From: Neobacillus sp. CF12
Lineage (GTDB): Bacteria > Bacillota > Bacilli > Bacillales > Cytobacillaceae
Length of the DNA stretch: 64,000 nucleotides
NCBI RefSeq assembly: GCF_030348765.1
Contig: NZ_JAUCEU010000007.1
Coordinates: 800,501 to 864,500, forward strand
Direction of reading: 5' to 3'
Position 1 is the first letter of the stretch, and every line of letters starts with the position of its first letter. The notes under the pieces were generated by a model that was not told the origin of the DNA, ran no database searches, and was given only the letters and a program-made list of their open reading frames with translations. Shown piece by piece: positions 55,936 to 64,000 of this stretch. Position numbers and translations under genes: made by a program.

Positions 55936-56778
55936 TTAATCTCTTCCGACCACTTCAGGGTCACCGAACTGACGCTTATTCTGATTAAGAGTGCTGATTT
56001 GATTTAGATCTTCTTGTGTAAGTTCAAAATCAAAGATATCCGCATTTTCAGCAATACGTTGAGGTTTGATTGATTTTGGAATCGTCACCACACCTGTCTG
56101 GATATCCCAACGCAGGATCACTTGGGCAGTAGACTTATTGTACTTATTCGCAATCTCAACTAGTACTGGGTCGTTAAGAAGACTGCCTTGCATAAGGGGG
56201 GACCATGCTTCAAGCTGGATTTCATTCTTTTTACAAAAATCATGTAATTCCTTTTGATTAAAGACAGGATGATATTCCACTTGGTTCACCATCGGTTTAA
56301 TTTCACAGTTTGCAAGGAGGTTTTCGAGATGGTTCACATTGAAATTACTTACTCCAATCGCGCGGACACGTCCATCCTTATAAAGTTTCTCAAGCGCTTT
56401 CCATGTCTCCACATATAATCCTTTAGAAGGTACTGGCCAGTGAATTAAATAAAGGTCTAAATAGTCTAAACCTAATTTGTTCAAACTCGTTTCAAAGGCC
56501 GCCAAGGTAGATTCATAGCCTTGATCACCATTCCAGACCTTCGTTGTAATAAATAACTCTTCACGAGGGATGTTGGATTCAGCTATCGCTTTACCTACTC
56601 CCTCTTCGTTTTGATAAAAAGCAGCTGTATCAATGCTTCTATACCCGACCTCAATGGCGGTCTTTACTGAATTAACAACTTCCGCTCCTTCTTGTACTTT
56701 GAACACACCAAATCCGAGCCAAGGCATTTTTACACCATTGTTTAACGTAGTCGTACTTAGCAATCCTTTTGTCATCAT
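55936..56778 (-). CDS. Aldo/keto reductase, glyoxal/methylglyoxal reductase type
   Basis: 280 residues. Catalytic residues: Asp and Tyr in RSIDTAAFYQNEEGVGKAI, Lys in FITTKVWN, His in YLIHWPVP. The C-terminal loop VTIPKSIKPQRIAEN binds NADPH. Closest to B. subtilis YvgN/YtbE. It is the last gene of a three-gene unit with an epimerase and a second reductase, divergent from an HxlR regulator, suggesting inducible detoxification of electrophilic carbonyls (inference). Confidence 0.92.
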   Translation of the reverse strand: MMTKGLLSTTTLNNGVKMPWLGFGVFKVQEGAEVVNSVKTAIEVGYRSIDTAAFYQNEEGVGKAIAESNIPREELFITTKVWNGDQGYESTLAAFETSLNKLGLDYLDLYLIHWPVPSKGLYVETWKALEKLYKDGRVRAIGVSNFNVNHLENLLANCEIKPMVNQVEYHPVFNQKELHDFCKKNEIQLEAWSPLMQGSLLNDPVLVEIANKYNKSTAQVILRWDIQTGVVTIPKSIKPQRIAENADIFDFELTQEDLNQISTLNQNKRQFGDPEVVGRD

Positions 56779-56815
56779 ACTCTCTCTCCTTTATCTCTTT
56801 ATAAAAATAGATTTC

Positions 56816-57664
56816 TTATATCTCTACATAATTTCTCCATTGATGAACAGGCTGCCAATTTAATAGCTTTTTAGCCTTTTCATTACTTAACAATGATTGA
56901 AATCCTGACAAATCACTTCTGAAATCCTTCACTTCCGGAAAACAGGTTTCCATAAGCTGCATGCTCTCCATATCCATACTCGAATCATCGGCAGCAATAC
57001 AGAGAGGGACTGAGCCTAGTCCGTCTGTTTCTACTGCTAAACGATAAGCGGTTGCTGCGTCTCTTGTATCAATATAGCTCCAAAGAATCGTTTTTCTTAA
57101 TTCAGGCTTATGTATAAAACTAGGAAAATTCTTATACATCTCAGGCGAGATTACATTACCTAACCTCATCGATACAACCTGCATACCTGTTCTTTGATGG
57201 ATCATATCTGCGGTTTTCTCATTCACGATTTTCGATAATCCATAGCTATCTTCCGGCAGTTGTGGATGTTCTTCATCGATAGGCACATATTTCGGTGCTA
57301 AATTCTGTCTTGAAAAAACAATGCCATAGGACGATTCACTCGAGGAGATCACCGCCTTTTTAATTCCTAAATTCCCTGCTGCTTCTAAAATATTATAGGT
57401 ACTCATCACATTATTTTGGAATGTTACTTCGTTTGGATGGGAGTATGCAACGGGTATAGCTGCCAGATGTACAACCGCATCAGCTCCTGCTAAGACGCCA
57501 TAAACTTCGCCAAGATTTGTTAAGTCTGTAATCACCGTTTTACAAATCGCTTCTTTTGGATGCCTAGTATCGGCATTAACCACTTCATACCCATGATTTA
57601 AAAATTCTTTTATCACATCTGGACCTAAAAGGCCGCTGCCACCTGTTACAACTACTTTTGGCAT
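56816..57664 (-). CDS. NAD-dependent epimerase/dehydratase
   Basis: About 282 residues. An N-terminal Rossmann GGSGLLGPDVI binds NAD(P); HLAAIPVAYSHPNE and SSSESSYGIVF, with the later YGLSK (Tyr-x3-Lys), are the extended-SDR catalytic set. GGAGGT precedes ATG 57664. Flanked closely by two aldo/keto reductases (9-16 nt and 37 nt), so co-transcribed. Substrate sugar or carbonyl unknown. Confidence 0.88.
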   Translation of the reverse strand: MPKVVVTGGSGLLGPDVIKEFLNHGYEVVNADTRHPKEAICKTVITDLTNLGEVYGVLAGADAVVHLAAIPVAYSHPNEVTFQNNVMSTYNILEAAGNLGIKKAVISSSESSYGIVFSRQNLAPKYVPIDEEHPQLPEDSYGLSKIVNEKTADMIHQRTGMQVVSMRLGNVISPEMYKNFPSFIHKPELRKTILWSYIDTRDAATAYRLAVETDGLGSVPLCIAADDSSMDMESMQLMETCFPEVKDFRSDLSGFQSLLSNEKAKKLLNWQPVHQWRNYVEI

Positions 57665-57679
57665 TTTCATACCTCCGAT

Positions 57680-58606
57680 TTAAACTTCCACAGCTTGTGG
57701 ATGATTAACTGATACCAATTCTAAGTCTGCAGCCATTGCATTTAATTCAACTTGTTCTACATTTTTGCATCCTGGAATTACACTCGTAACGGCTGGATGC
57801 TTTAGGCACCATGCAAGTGCCCATTGAGCCATGTTAACTCCTTCTGGGACTTCATTTTTTTGAATTTCTTCAACTAGTTTAAGCTGTTTTAACACTTCAC
57901 TTTGTAAGTGGTTATTCCGAACATCGTTTTGATCAAATACTGCACCTGGCTTATATTTGCCGCTTAAATAACCGCTTGCTAATGGTACCCGGGCCAGGAC
58001 CCCAAGATTTTGCACTTCACAGGAAGGAAAAACTTGCTCCTCTGGTTTACGGTCTAACCGGTTATACACAACCTGAATCACACTGGCATTTACTTCTGTT
58101 GCTAAGTCCGTTTGATAGATATTTTGGTTTGAACCGATTGATATTCCTAAATGGCGGATTTTACCTGCCTTCATCTGCTTGTCCAACACAGTCCATAATT
58201 CTTCATTTTGAAATACGTCATCACTGCCAGAATGAAATTGATATATATCTACATAGTCAGTTTGAAGAGCTCTTAAAGAATCGTCCAACTGCTTAACGAC
58301 TTCCCCAGCGGACCAATGATTTGTACGGGTGAAGGATTCATGAAAATGATGGCCGAATTTGGTTGCGACAATCCAATCCTCCCTGTTTTGATTCTTTAAG
58401 TAGCTGCCGATAAATTTTTCAGAAAGGTGGTCACCGTAACATTCGGCTGTATCAATCAAATTAATTCCCATTTCCTTGGCTTTGTCTAGGATTTCATCCA
58501 CTTCTTTTTGTGTGAAATCTTTTCCCCATTCTCCGCCATATTGCCAAGTACCAATTCCGACAACAGACACATTTAAATCTGTTTTTCCAAGCTTGCGGTA
58601 TTTCAT
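57680..58606 (-). CDS. Aldo/keto reductase, first gene of the HxlR-linked operon
   Basis: 308 residues: NLIDTAECYGDHLSEKFIG (Asp, Tyr), IVATKFGHHF (Lys), IYQFHSGSD (His), and SVIPGCKNVEQVELNA at the cofactor end. AGGGAGATC precedes the ATG at good spacing. It lies opposite the HxlR regulator with a 160-bp shared promoter region that contains a palindrome, so redox or electrophile control is likely (inference). Confidence 0.92.
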   Translation of the reverse strand: MKYRKLGKTDLNVSVVGIGTWQYGGEWGKDFTQKEVDEILDKAKEMGINLIDTAECYGDHLSEKFIGSYLKNQNREDWIVATKFGHHFHESFTRTNHWSAGEVVKQLDDSLRALQTDYVDIYQFHSGSDDVFQNEELWTVLDKQMKAGKIRHLGISIGSNQNIYQTDLATEVNASVIQVVYNRLDRKPEEQVFPSCEVQNLGVLARVPLASGYLSGKYKPGAVFDQNDVRNNHLQSEVLKQLKLVEEIQKNEVPEGVNMAQWALAWCLKHPAVTSVIPGCKNVEQVELNAMAADLELVSVNHPQAVEV

Positions 58607-58722
58607 TTGTTTGATCTCCCTTTCTATATCTTGATAATTACCTTACACAAAAAAGTATACGTTTTCATCATTTAAACAACAACCACTGAAATATTTTTGA
58701 TATACTAACCTATATATTATTT

Positions 58723-58739
58723 ACTATAAAATTTATAGT
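58723..58739. promoter_or_regulatory. Palindromic operator candidate for the HxlR regulator
   Basis: ACTATAAA-A-TTTATAGT, 27 nt before the HxlR start and in the divergent promoter region. HxlR/YodB-type regulators bind AT-rich TACTA-like palindromes next to their own genes. Confidence 0.55.
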
Positions 58740-58765
58740 TTCTATAAATTAGAAAGAGGTAGTCT

Positions 58766-59086
58766 ATGAGCGAAATAAAAGAAACTTTAGAGATTGAATG
58801 TTCGATTGAAAAAGCACTTAGTGTAATTGGTGGAAAGTGGTCTTTTCTCGTATTAAGAGAGTTATTCGAAGGGACAAAACGGTTTGGAGAATTACAGAAG
58901 GCAATTTCAAATGTAAGTCCAAAGGCCTTAACCGATACGCTAAGACATTTAGAATCCAATGGTGTTCTAATTCGGACTGTTTACGCTACAGTACCCGTAA
59001 CCGTTGAATATTCACTTACTGAAAAGGGACAATCCTTACATACCATAATCAAAGAAATGAAATACTGGGGTTCTTACTGGGCTTAG
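58766..59086 (+). CDS. HxlR-family transcriptional regulator
   Basis: 106 residues with the HxlR winged helix: CSIEKALSVIGGKWSFLVLR, ELFEGTKRFGELQKAISNVS, KALTDTLRHLESNGVLIRTV and the wing VEYSLTEKGQSLH. One cysteine (residue 12) lies in the position used for thiol sensing in YodB/HypR-like members. Divergent from the reductase operon, which it probably represses together with itself. Confidence 0.92.
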   Translation: MSEIKETLEIECSIEKALSVIGGKWSFLVLRELFEGTKRFGELQKAISNVSPKALTDTLRHLESNGVLIRTVYATVPVTVEYSLTEKGQSLHTIIKEMKYWGSYWA

Positions 59087-59212
59087 AGTTATTTTTAAAT
59101 TTTTTATTTAATTTAGAAAGTGAGTTTTGAAGGTATTTTCCTGTTTGTGTATGTAAATTTACGCTGGGTTATGAATACTATAAGATACCCCCTTTAAGGA
59201 GCGTTTCGGAAA

Positions 59213-59875
59213 ATGACTATTCGTGGAGAAGACCTTCTTATTTCAGGAGCATGGTTACTAGGAATTGGCTCACTTATTGATACAATCGGGCAGACCCAGC
59301 AAACTTTCACCCACAGCGATCTGGGGAAAGATTTAATCATAAAAGGAAATGGGATTGAAGCTCTCGGAAATACGTTGCAAGCCATTGGGAGAACCAGGTT
59401 GTTAAAACCAGAGCGGGAGCTATCGCAACTATATACCATCTTCGGTAATTGGCTTGAGGCGGCTGGTAATACTACAAATTCAGTTGGAGTAAGTATTGAC
59501 ATTAATGGCGCTGAGGATGAGGGAATAATAATAGATACCCTTGGCAGTGGAGTCCAAGGTCTTGGTGCAGCCTTTGAAGCAATTGGTGCATCCCTTGAAG
59601 AAGTTTCATCCTATAGGACACTTGCTATTACAGGAAATAGCTTCATTTCGTTAGGCTCTTTTTTAGGAGCAATCGGTAATATTTATGTTATTAACGAAAA
59701 AAATGTAATTGGAGAACAGATTCTATTAGTTGGTAGCTGGATTCAATTCATTGGTTCATTAATATTAATTAATGCCATTACCCTTGAGGTTGAAAACATG
59801 GAACAAACGAAAAAAAATGTAAATGGTGATTCATATCCCTATTCTTATAAGAATTATTCTTTCACTTATACCTGA
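59213..59875 (+). CDS. DUF6944-type repetitive protein
   Basis: 220 residues built from about six copies of a Gly-rich amphipathic unit: GAWLLGIGSLIDTIGQT, GNGIEALGNTLQAIGRT, GNWLEAAGNTTNSVGVS, GSGVQGLGAAFEAIGAS, GNSFISLGSFLGAIGNI and GSWIQFIGSLILI, spaced about 30-40 residues. The tail KNVNGDSYPYSYKNY is Tyr-rich. This matches a Bacillus family of unknown function (DUF6944). Start ATG 59213 with AAGGAG. Possibly membrane-associated or spore-related; not established. Confidence 0.78.
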   Translation: MTIRGEDLLISGAWLLGIGSLIDTIGQTQQTFTHSDLGKDLIIKGNGIEALGNTLQAIGRTRLLKPERELSQLYTIFGNWLEAAGNTTNSVGVSIDINGAEDEGIIIDTLGSGVQGLGAAFEAIGASLEEVSSYRTLAITGNSFISLGSFLGAIGNIYVINEKNVIGEQILLVGSWIQFIGSLILINAITLEVENMEQTKKNVNGDSYPYSYKNYSFTYT

Positions 59876-60042
59876 TTGAGTGCAACCAAGACCGATGTAA
59901 TTAGTTTGTTTATATATTAATCTGATAAACAGTGTATACCTGTTATTTAATTCAAAATTGCTTTTCATGAATTAAAAAAGACCTCCTGTAGAGGCCCTTA
60001 TTGTCTTATTCACGAATTCCCATATGAACGGAAATTGTTTTA

Positions 60043-61197
60043 TTATTTCCCACAGCATTTTTTATATTTTTTCCCACTGCCACAAGTGCATGGATCATTT
60101 CTGCCAACTTTAATTACGTTTCGGACAGGAGCTTGCGAGAAATCATTCCCCTTTTGCCTAAAGTCCAATTCTCTTTCCAGTGCGACTTGTCTCCATAGGG
60201 CTAGTTCTCTATGCTTTAATCCAAGTATCGAAAAGTAGCTATAGACGGTCTGTTCAATATCAACAAGGCCAGAAGAATAATCAAGCTTCATATGTTCGTT
60301 AATTTCAGGGAGAGGTTCTTCGGAAAGCTGGTGACAAAGTGCTTCGATGAGAATATCTTGATGATCCAGTTCTTTTGCAGAAGTGTACGCTTCTCTTAAA
60401 ACCTTAACCCCCAAGTCTGACTTAATATTTTCAACAATCGAAGCTGCATAAATAATGGAATTGTCTTTTTTAAGATAAGGTGCTACTTCCTTAACCACCT
60501 GATCACTCTGGAAACTGATTAACGTTGCGGATAGTTCTTCTAACAAACTGTCCTCATCGCGATCCAATAAGCGAACCAATAAAGGAATATATCTTTCTAA
60601 TTTTAACAATCCAATCATATAGACCGTTAAGATTCCATTAAAAGAAAACCATTGTTCCTTTAATTCCTCTTCAAGTACAAGGTCCATTTCATTTTCTGTA
60701 ACCCAGCCCTTTTTCACCAAACAGGCTGCAAGTCTTTTTGCGTTTATGTAGAAAGCATGCTGCTCAGAACCGGAACGCTCAAGGTCATTTAAGATTTGAC
60801 CATATTCCGAGTACACTTCTTCTTGGGTGCCATCTATCAATAAATCATATAAAGTCCATGTGCTCTTCGGAATATATTCTTGAAGCTGTTTCTTATATTT
60901 AAGAGCTAGTTCTGGTTCGATTCGTTGGATTAAGTTCACCGCCAAATGACGTTTGGACGGGTCCATTAATGGGATATGTTCAAGTAATAACTTAACAGCC
61001 TCTTCATTGAAGGTTTGATTTTCTACATAAATCAAGATCGAGGATAGTTTGACTTTATTTCGAAATGCTTCTTTCAGCAATTCATTGGTCCATTCTTCTG
61101 GGACATGCGGATAATCATGCAGGGCATGCAGAACTACCTCTTGAATTAAAATATCATCGCTAATCAAGTGTGGTTTAATTTTTTCTAAAAAGGTCAT
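60043..61197 (-). CDS. HEAT-like protein with C-terminal SEC-C zinc motif
   Basis: 384 residues. A long helical-repeat body ([40 protein letters not shown]) ends in the SEC-C motif [20 protein letters not shown] with its CxCx8CC zinc ligands, as in SecA tails. AGAGGG lies before ATG 61197. Many Bacillus proteins pair such repeats with SEC-C; function unknown. Intact. Confidence 0.88.
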   Translation of the reverse strand: MTFLEKIKPHLISDDILIQEVVLHALHDYPHVPEEWTNELLKEAFRNKVKLSSILIYVENQTFNEEAVKLLLEHIPLMDPSKRHLAVNLIQRIEPELALKYKKQLQEYIPKSTWTLYDLLIDGTQEEVYSEYGQILNDLERSGSEQHAFYINAKRLAACLVKKGWVTENEMDLVLEEELKEQWFSFNGILTVYMIGLLKLERYIPLLVRLLDRDEDSLLEELSATLISFQSDQVVKEVAPYLKKDNSIIYAASIVENIKSDLGVKVLREAYTSAKELDHQDILIEALCHQLSEEPLPEINEHMKLDYSSGLVDIEQTVYSYFSILGLKHRELALWRQVALERELDFRQKGNDFSQAPVRNVIKVGRNDPCTCGSGKKYKKCCGK

Positions 61198-61265
61198 TAT
61201 GTACCCTCTCGTTCTTTTATGTTATCTGTACAATTATTCTACTTTATTATACAGGCAAAGTAAAA

Positions 61266-61425
61266 AACGAGCCGAATCATAACGGGTTCCGTTTCCTGTC
61301 GTAAAAACCGAAAATGCAATCGAAAATGTTGGCCAATTTGTGCTGCCTTTTGTATCTGTTTTAGCTGTAAAAATTTAAATGGCTCATTTCACTATACTGA
61401 CCAACTACTGGATTCATTTTTATCT
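61266..61425. repeat. Dispersed intergenic repeat, inverted copy of 44988-45125
   Basis: The reverse complement carries CAGTATAGTGAAATGAGCC, AACAGATACAAAAGGCAG and AGGAAACGGAACCCGTTATG, collinear with the copy at 45 kb. Confidence 0.75.
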
Positions 61426-61621
61426 CTTCCTCTCAAAAATTACTCACCAGTAACCCCTATTCCACCTTGAAATATCATAGCTTCGCTTGTTATACGAGAT
61501 CTGCGTCCCAACCAGCCTCAAACATGTTTCTAAAAGTAGGGGGCGGACAGTTTAGTTGACTGGATCATTGTCCCACGCACCCGTACGTCCTACCCTGGCT
61601 ACTGATATAATAGAATCTATT

Positions 61622-61656
61622 AAAAAAAGGTCAACCAGTAAAAACTGGTTAACCTC
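61622..61656 (-). terminator. Terminator of the 62-residue gene
   Basis: AGGTcAACCAGT/ACTGGTTaACCT hairpin followed on the minus strand by TTTTTTT. Confidence 0.85.
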
Positions 61657-61708
61657 ATAATACGAATGACCCTTTACTTTAAGTACAATACTTCACAATC
61701 TCATCGTA

Positions 61709-61897
61709 CTATGAAACAACCTCAAATTTCAGGGTGTTTCGTTTTACTATGATATATTCACCTGTTGATTTATTCATTACTTGAGACACTTCCTTCGTAT
61801 GCGTTATCTCAAACCAATCATTTTGTATATCCACCAGTAATTTTACTTCCACATCACTTTCCCCATATTTTAAACCACTATAAGATAATTTTGTCAT
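61709..61897 (-). CDS. Small conserved-looking protein of unknown function
   Basis: 62 residues (MTKLSYSGLKYGESDVEVKL, then strand-rich). AAAGGGATG precedes ATG 61897 and a good terminator follows, so it is a real single-gene unit. Predicted all-beta, no membrane segment. Family not recognised. Confidence 0.55.
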   Translation of the reverse strand: MTKLSYSGLKYGESDVEVKLLVDIQNDWFEITHTKEVSQVMNKSTGEYIIVKRNTLKFEVVS

Positions 61898-62045
61898 CGT
61901 AGTCATCCCTTTCTTAATGAATACTATTCGTCTGATGAGACATGGGACATATTCTTCTTATTGTATTATCCTGCACCGTTAGTTCTATAACAAAGAAGGC
62001 TCGCCGCAGCGATACCCGTTCTTTCACTATCGCCCCCATTAGTTG

Positions 62046-62088
62046 AAAAAGGACGATCACCATTTATGTGGAAATCGTCCTTTTTTAT
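62046..62088. terminator. Hairpin terminator
   Basis: AAAAAGGACGAT/ATCGTCCTTTTTT, bidirectional. It lies inside the open frame 61966-62163, which I therefore reject as a gene. Confidence 0.75.
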
Positions 62089-62177
62089 TTCCTGCTGAAC
62101 AGTATCGTTGTACTGTGCAGCTGGAAAGTTGTTCTTCTTAAAGATAAGCGCTCTACAGACCAAAAAGAGATAGTGGG

Positions 62178-62304
62178 TTAATCCTTTACATCTTCCTTGT
62201 ATATTTCACTAACTAGCTGCCATAACGCGTTGTTTTCTTTATTTTTCGGTCCAATCCTATTACAATTTTCATATTGAGGCTTTGAATTCCTTTATTTTTT
62301 GCAT
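62178..62304 (-). pseudogene. Small gene with a one-base frameshift
   Basis: From ATG 62304 the frame reads MQKIKEFKASI then stops. Removing one base at AAAGCC gives PQYENCNRIGPKNKENNALW and ends IYKEDVKD at 62178, about 41 residues. It follows the AlkD-like gene on the same strand. Not recognised. Could be a real small protein if the extra base is an error. Confidence 0.45.
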
Positions 62305-62331
62305 TAAACCCTAATAAATTTTCAGAGGTAA

Positions 62332-63000
62332 CTAATTATTATGTCGTTTGTTAACTTCAATTGTAATGAACTCCGGCAAATAGCTGGGAGTACATCCTTT
62401 TGCTACTATTTCATCTTTGTAAAGACCCGTTTTCTCACCAAGTTTAATACAACGTGCACGATTCTTTTCATCATAAACGCCTATCCAGCCTGCGGTGAAA
62501 TTCATAGCCCATTGAACTTCCGGTTCTTCCTGCGTAATATTAGCTTCTAATGCAGATAGCAAGTATGCAGTGTTATCAGGCGGTGTTTGTCCAGTCCATC
62601 TCAATCGCCCTTGATAATACCAGAAAGCTCGCCTTTGAAGAGCAGAAGGACTATTTTCCCATGACTCCATCAATGCAATATTCTTCTTGTCTTTGGTGAG
62701 CTGATTAGCCATTAACCAATCCATTAAGTTATTTCGCTCATCAAAAGTGTGAGTCTGCATATCCTTATCAAGCTTATTTAGCAGATCTTGTGAAAGAAGT
62801 TTTTTGTCCATAATTAAGATTGCTAATAGTCTGGGCAAAAACTTTTCGGTTGACCAAAGTTCCATAGCTAGTTCGTGATCTTTTTTAATGTCCTTCGCGA
62901 TTTTTCGTAAGTCGCCTAGCTTAGTTTTACTATTGATCTGAGGTAGAATGTTTTCTGCTTTTGAAAAGCGTTTTATTTCTGTACCTTTATTTTCATTCAT
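62332..63000 (-). CDS. AlkD-like DNA alkylation repair protein
   Basis: 222 residues of helical HEAT-like repeats: SKTKLGDLRKIAKDIKKDHE, LAMELWSTEKFLPRLLAILI, LMDWLMANQLTKDKKNIALM and SPSALQRRAFWYYQGRLRW. The 'W....R' pattern and length (about 225) fit the AlkC/AlkD alkylpurine glycosylase-like superfamily. The catalytic Asp is not identified with certainty. AAAGGAG precedes ATG 63000. Confidence 0.75.
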   Translation of the reverse strand: MNENKGTEIKRFSKAENILPQINSKTKLGDLRKIAKDIKKDHELAMELWSTEKFLPRLLAILIMDKKLLSQDLLNKLDKDMQTHTFDERNNLMDWLMANQLTKDKKNIALMESWENSPSALQRRAFWYYQGRLRWTGQTPPDNTAYLLSALEANITQEEPEVQWAMNFTAGWIGVYDEKNRARCIKLGEKTGLYKDEIVAKGCTPSYLPEFITIEVNKRHNN

Positions 63001-63451
63001 CTTATACAGCTCCTTTATTAAAGCACTGTTTCATAATATGTCCTTGACGGGATATATCAAGAACTTAATTTCGTTATAAGTCTTATTGCAGTGGTGTGTC
63101 TCCAAAGTTAATATTGTAGTATATATCGTATTAAAGCTTTCTCCACCTATAATAGAAGAGCAACCATCTTTAATATAATAATAACATTTACTTCCTTTTA
63201 ATTGGATACGAAAAGAGCATTCCTTTTTAAAGAAACGCACCCTGTTAGTTCAATTAGCATCATAATACTTTAGATTTACTACTTCTCCTGGGAGTTTATC
63301 TACCGAACAAAACAACTCCCATCATAAAAAAACATACAATAGAAATTATGTTTAAAATTATTATCAACTTTGACTTACGAGAAATATAAGTAAAAAAAGT
63401 AACATAAGGACAACAAAACATACCTTTTCCAATATCCCCTCTAGCAATGGT

Positions 63452-64000
63452 TCAAAAGTCATTCAACAAATTATTAAGTTCTTCCCCTCCCCTTTTTAAA
63501 TATTCTATATACCAGGTTTCTTTCTCAATTATAATTATTTCGAGTGCTCTAACTTTTGCAATATCTTGTAATTTTAATAAAGAATCTAAATCAAATTGGT
63601 TAGTTCTTATCCAAATATCCGCCAAGGATTCTCCACAAGTAAATCTTATATCTTCGCTATCTGTTAAATCATTTGCAAAACGAAAAAGAGCATCTTTAAC
63701 TTCGCTACTATCGTATCTAACTAAAAGAGTAGCTGCATATTCACGCTCAAGCTCACAAGCTGTCTTATCCAGCAATAAATCAATGAATTTTTTAGGCGTA
63801 AGTTCTTCCCCTCCGCTTTTTAAAAATTTTTTATACCAGGTTGGTTTCTTCATCATAATTTTGTAGAGTACTACTAATTTTGCTATACCTTGTAAATTTA
63901 ATAAAGAATCTAAATCAAAATGGTTAGTTCTTATCCAAATATCCGCCAAGGATTCTCCACAAGCACGTCTTATCAATTTGTTATCTGTCAAATCATTTGC
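63452..64000 (-). CDS. Tandem-repeat HEAT-like protein, cut by the right window edge
   Basis: The frame remains open at the right edge, so the N-terminus is outside. Two copies of a 108-residue unit are visible: NDLTD..IR..CGESLADIWIRT, N.FDLDSLL.LQ.IAK, K.TWY...LK.GGEEL. At nucleotide level about 75 bases are nearly identical 324 nt apart (63581 and 63905). HEAT-type repeats of this kind occur in immunity proteins and scaffold proteins; function unknown. Confidence 0.7.
   Translation of the reverse strand, partial: ANDLTDNKLIRRACGESLADIWIRTNHFDLDSLLNLQGIAKLVVLYKIMMKKPTWYKKFLKSGGEELTPKKFIDLLLDKTACELEREYAATLLVRYDSSEVKDALFRFANDLTDSEDIRFTCGESLADIWIRTNQFDLDSLLKLQDIAKVRALEIIIIEKETWYIEYLKRGGEELNNLLNDF

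Larger units (their letters stand above)
61198..61708. other. Intergenic with dispersed repeat and a terminator
   Basis: Contains the repeat at 61266-61425 and a terminator at 61622-61656. Between them (61430-61620) are short frames with protein-like composition (FRNMFEAGWDADLV, minus) but no recognisable gene. Confidence 0.5.

Noticed and set aside
61966..62163. 65-codon minus-strand ORF
   Set aside because: TTG start without ribosome site, and it runs straight through a strong hairpin terminator (62046-62088).
63031..63240. 69-codon minus-strand ORF
   Set aside because: GTG start without a convincing ribosome site, irregular composition, no recognisable motif.
1..64000. CRISPR array
   Set aside because: No regularly spaced short repeats were found; the repeats present are hairpins, intergenic repeats or protein-coding repeats.

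Overview
This is a low-GC Bacillaceae chromosome segment. The Bacillus-type Shine-Dalgarno sequences (AGGAGG/GGGGAG), the CwlJ-type spore-cortex hydrolase, the odhA-odhB pair, and the fdhF/DUF2294/OFA-transporter group all point to a Bacillus-like spore former; the genus cannot be fixed from sequence alone. No tRNA, rRNA, CRISPR array, integrase or intact transposase was found.

Positions 1-26.2 kb are a defence-rich accessory island in heavy decay, almost all on the minus strand. From the left: a broken EVE-McrB-type AAA protein; a clipped HNH nuclease; an intact, tightly packed three-gene cassette (AddA-like helicase, AddB-like iron-sulfur protein lacking nuclease motifs, UvrD-family helicase); a PLD-SF2 helicase broken by four lesions and preceded by a MazG-like gene with a stop codon; and a complete LlaJI/BsuMI-type restriction-modification system (two C5 methyltransferases, McrB-like ATPase, PD-(D/E)XK subunit, small HTH gene upstream). 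Beyond these come a decayed DUF2075 helicase, a translationally coupled RHH + Mrr_N pair, a fragment of a downstream peptidase gene, a broken DnaD-type replication gene, an EVE-HNH nuclease gene whose halves now face away from each other, a small membrane protein, and a two-gene unit with a (TA)n tract that throws the first gene out of frame.

From 26.7 to 64 kb the genes are mostly intact housekeeping or accessory metabolism: aldo/keto reductases, the 2-oxoglutarate dehydrogenase genes odhAB with a divergent LysR regulator, and a formate block (OFA-type MFS transporter, DUF2294 protein, molybdopterin oxidoreductase FdhF, FdhD). In the formate block the MFS and fdhF leaders carry the same short RNA element directly in front of terminators. 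Then follow an M3 oligoendopeptidase, the cwlJ-like gene, an M20 dipeptidase (an older broken copy lies at 28.6-29.9 kb), an M20/M28-like peptidase, a divergently controlled aldo/keto reductase/epimerase operon with an HxlR regulator, DUF6944, SEC-C, AlkD-like and HEAT-repeat proteins. Dispersed intergenic repeats occur near 27.9, 28.6, 44.2, 45.0 and 61.3 kb.

The strongest candidates for something undescribed are the AddAB-like three-helicase cassette without any recognisable nuclease, and the shared leader RNA element of the formate genes.
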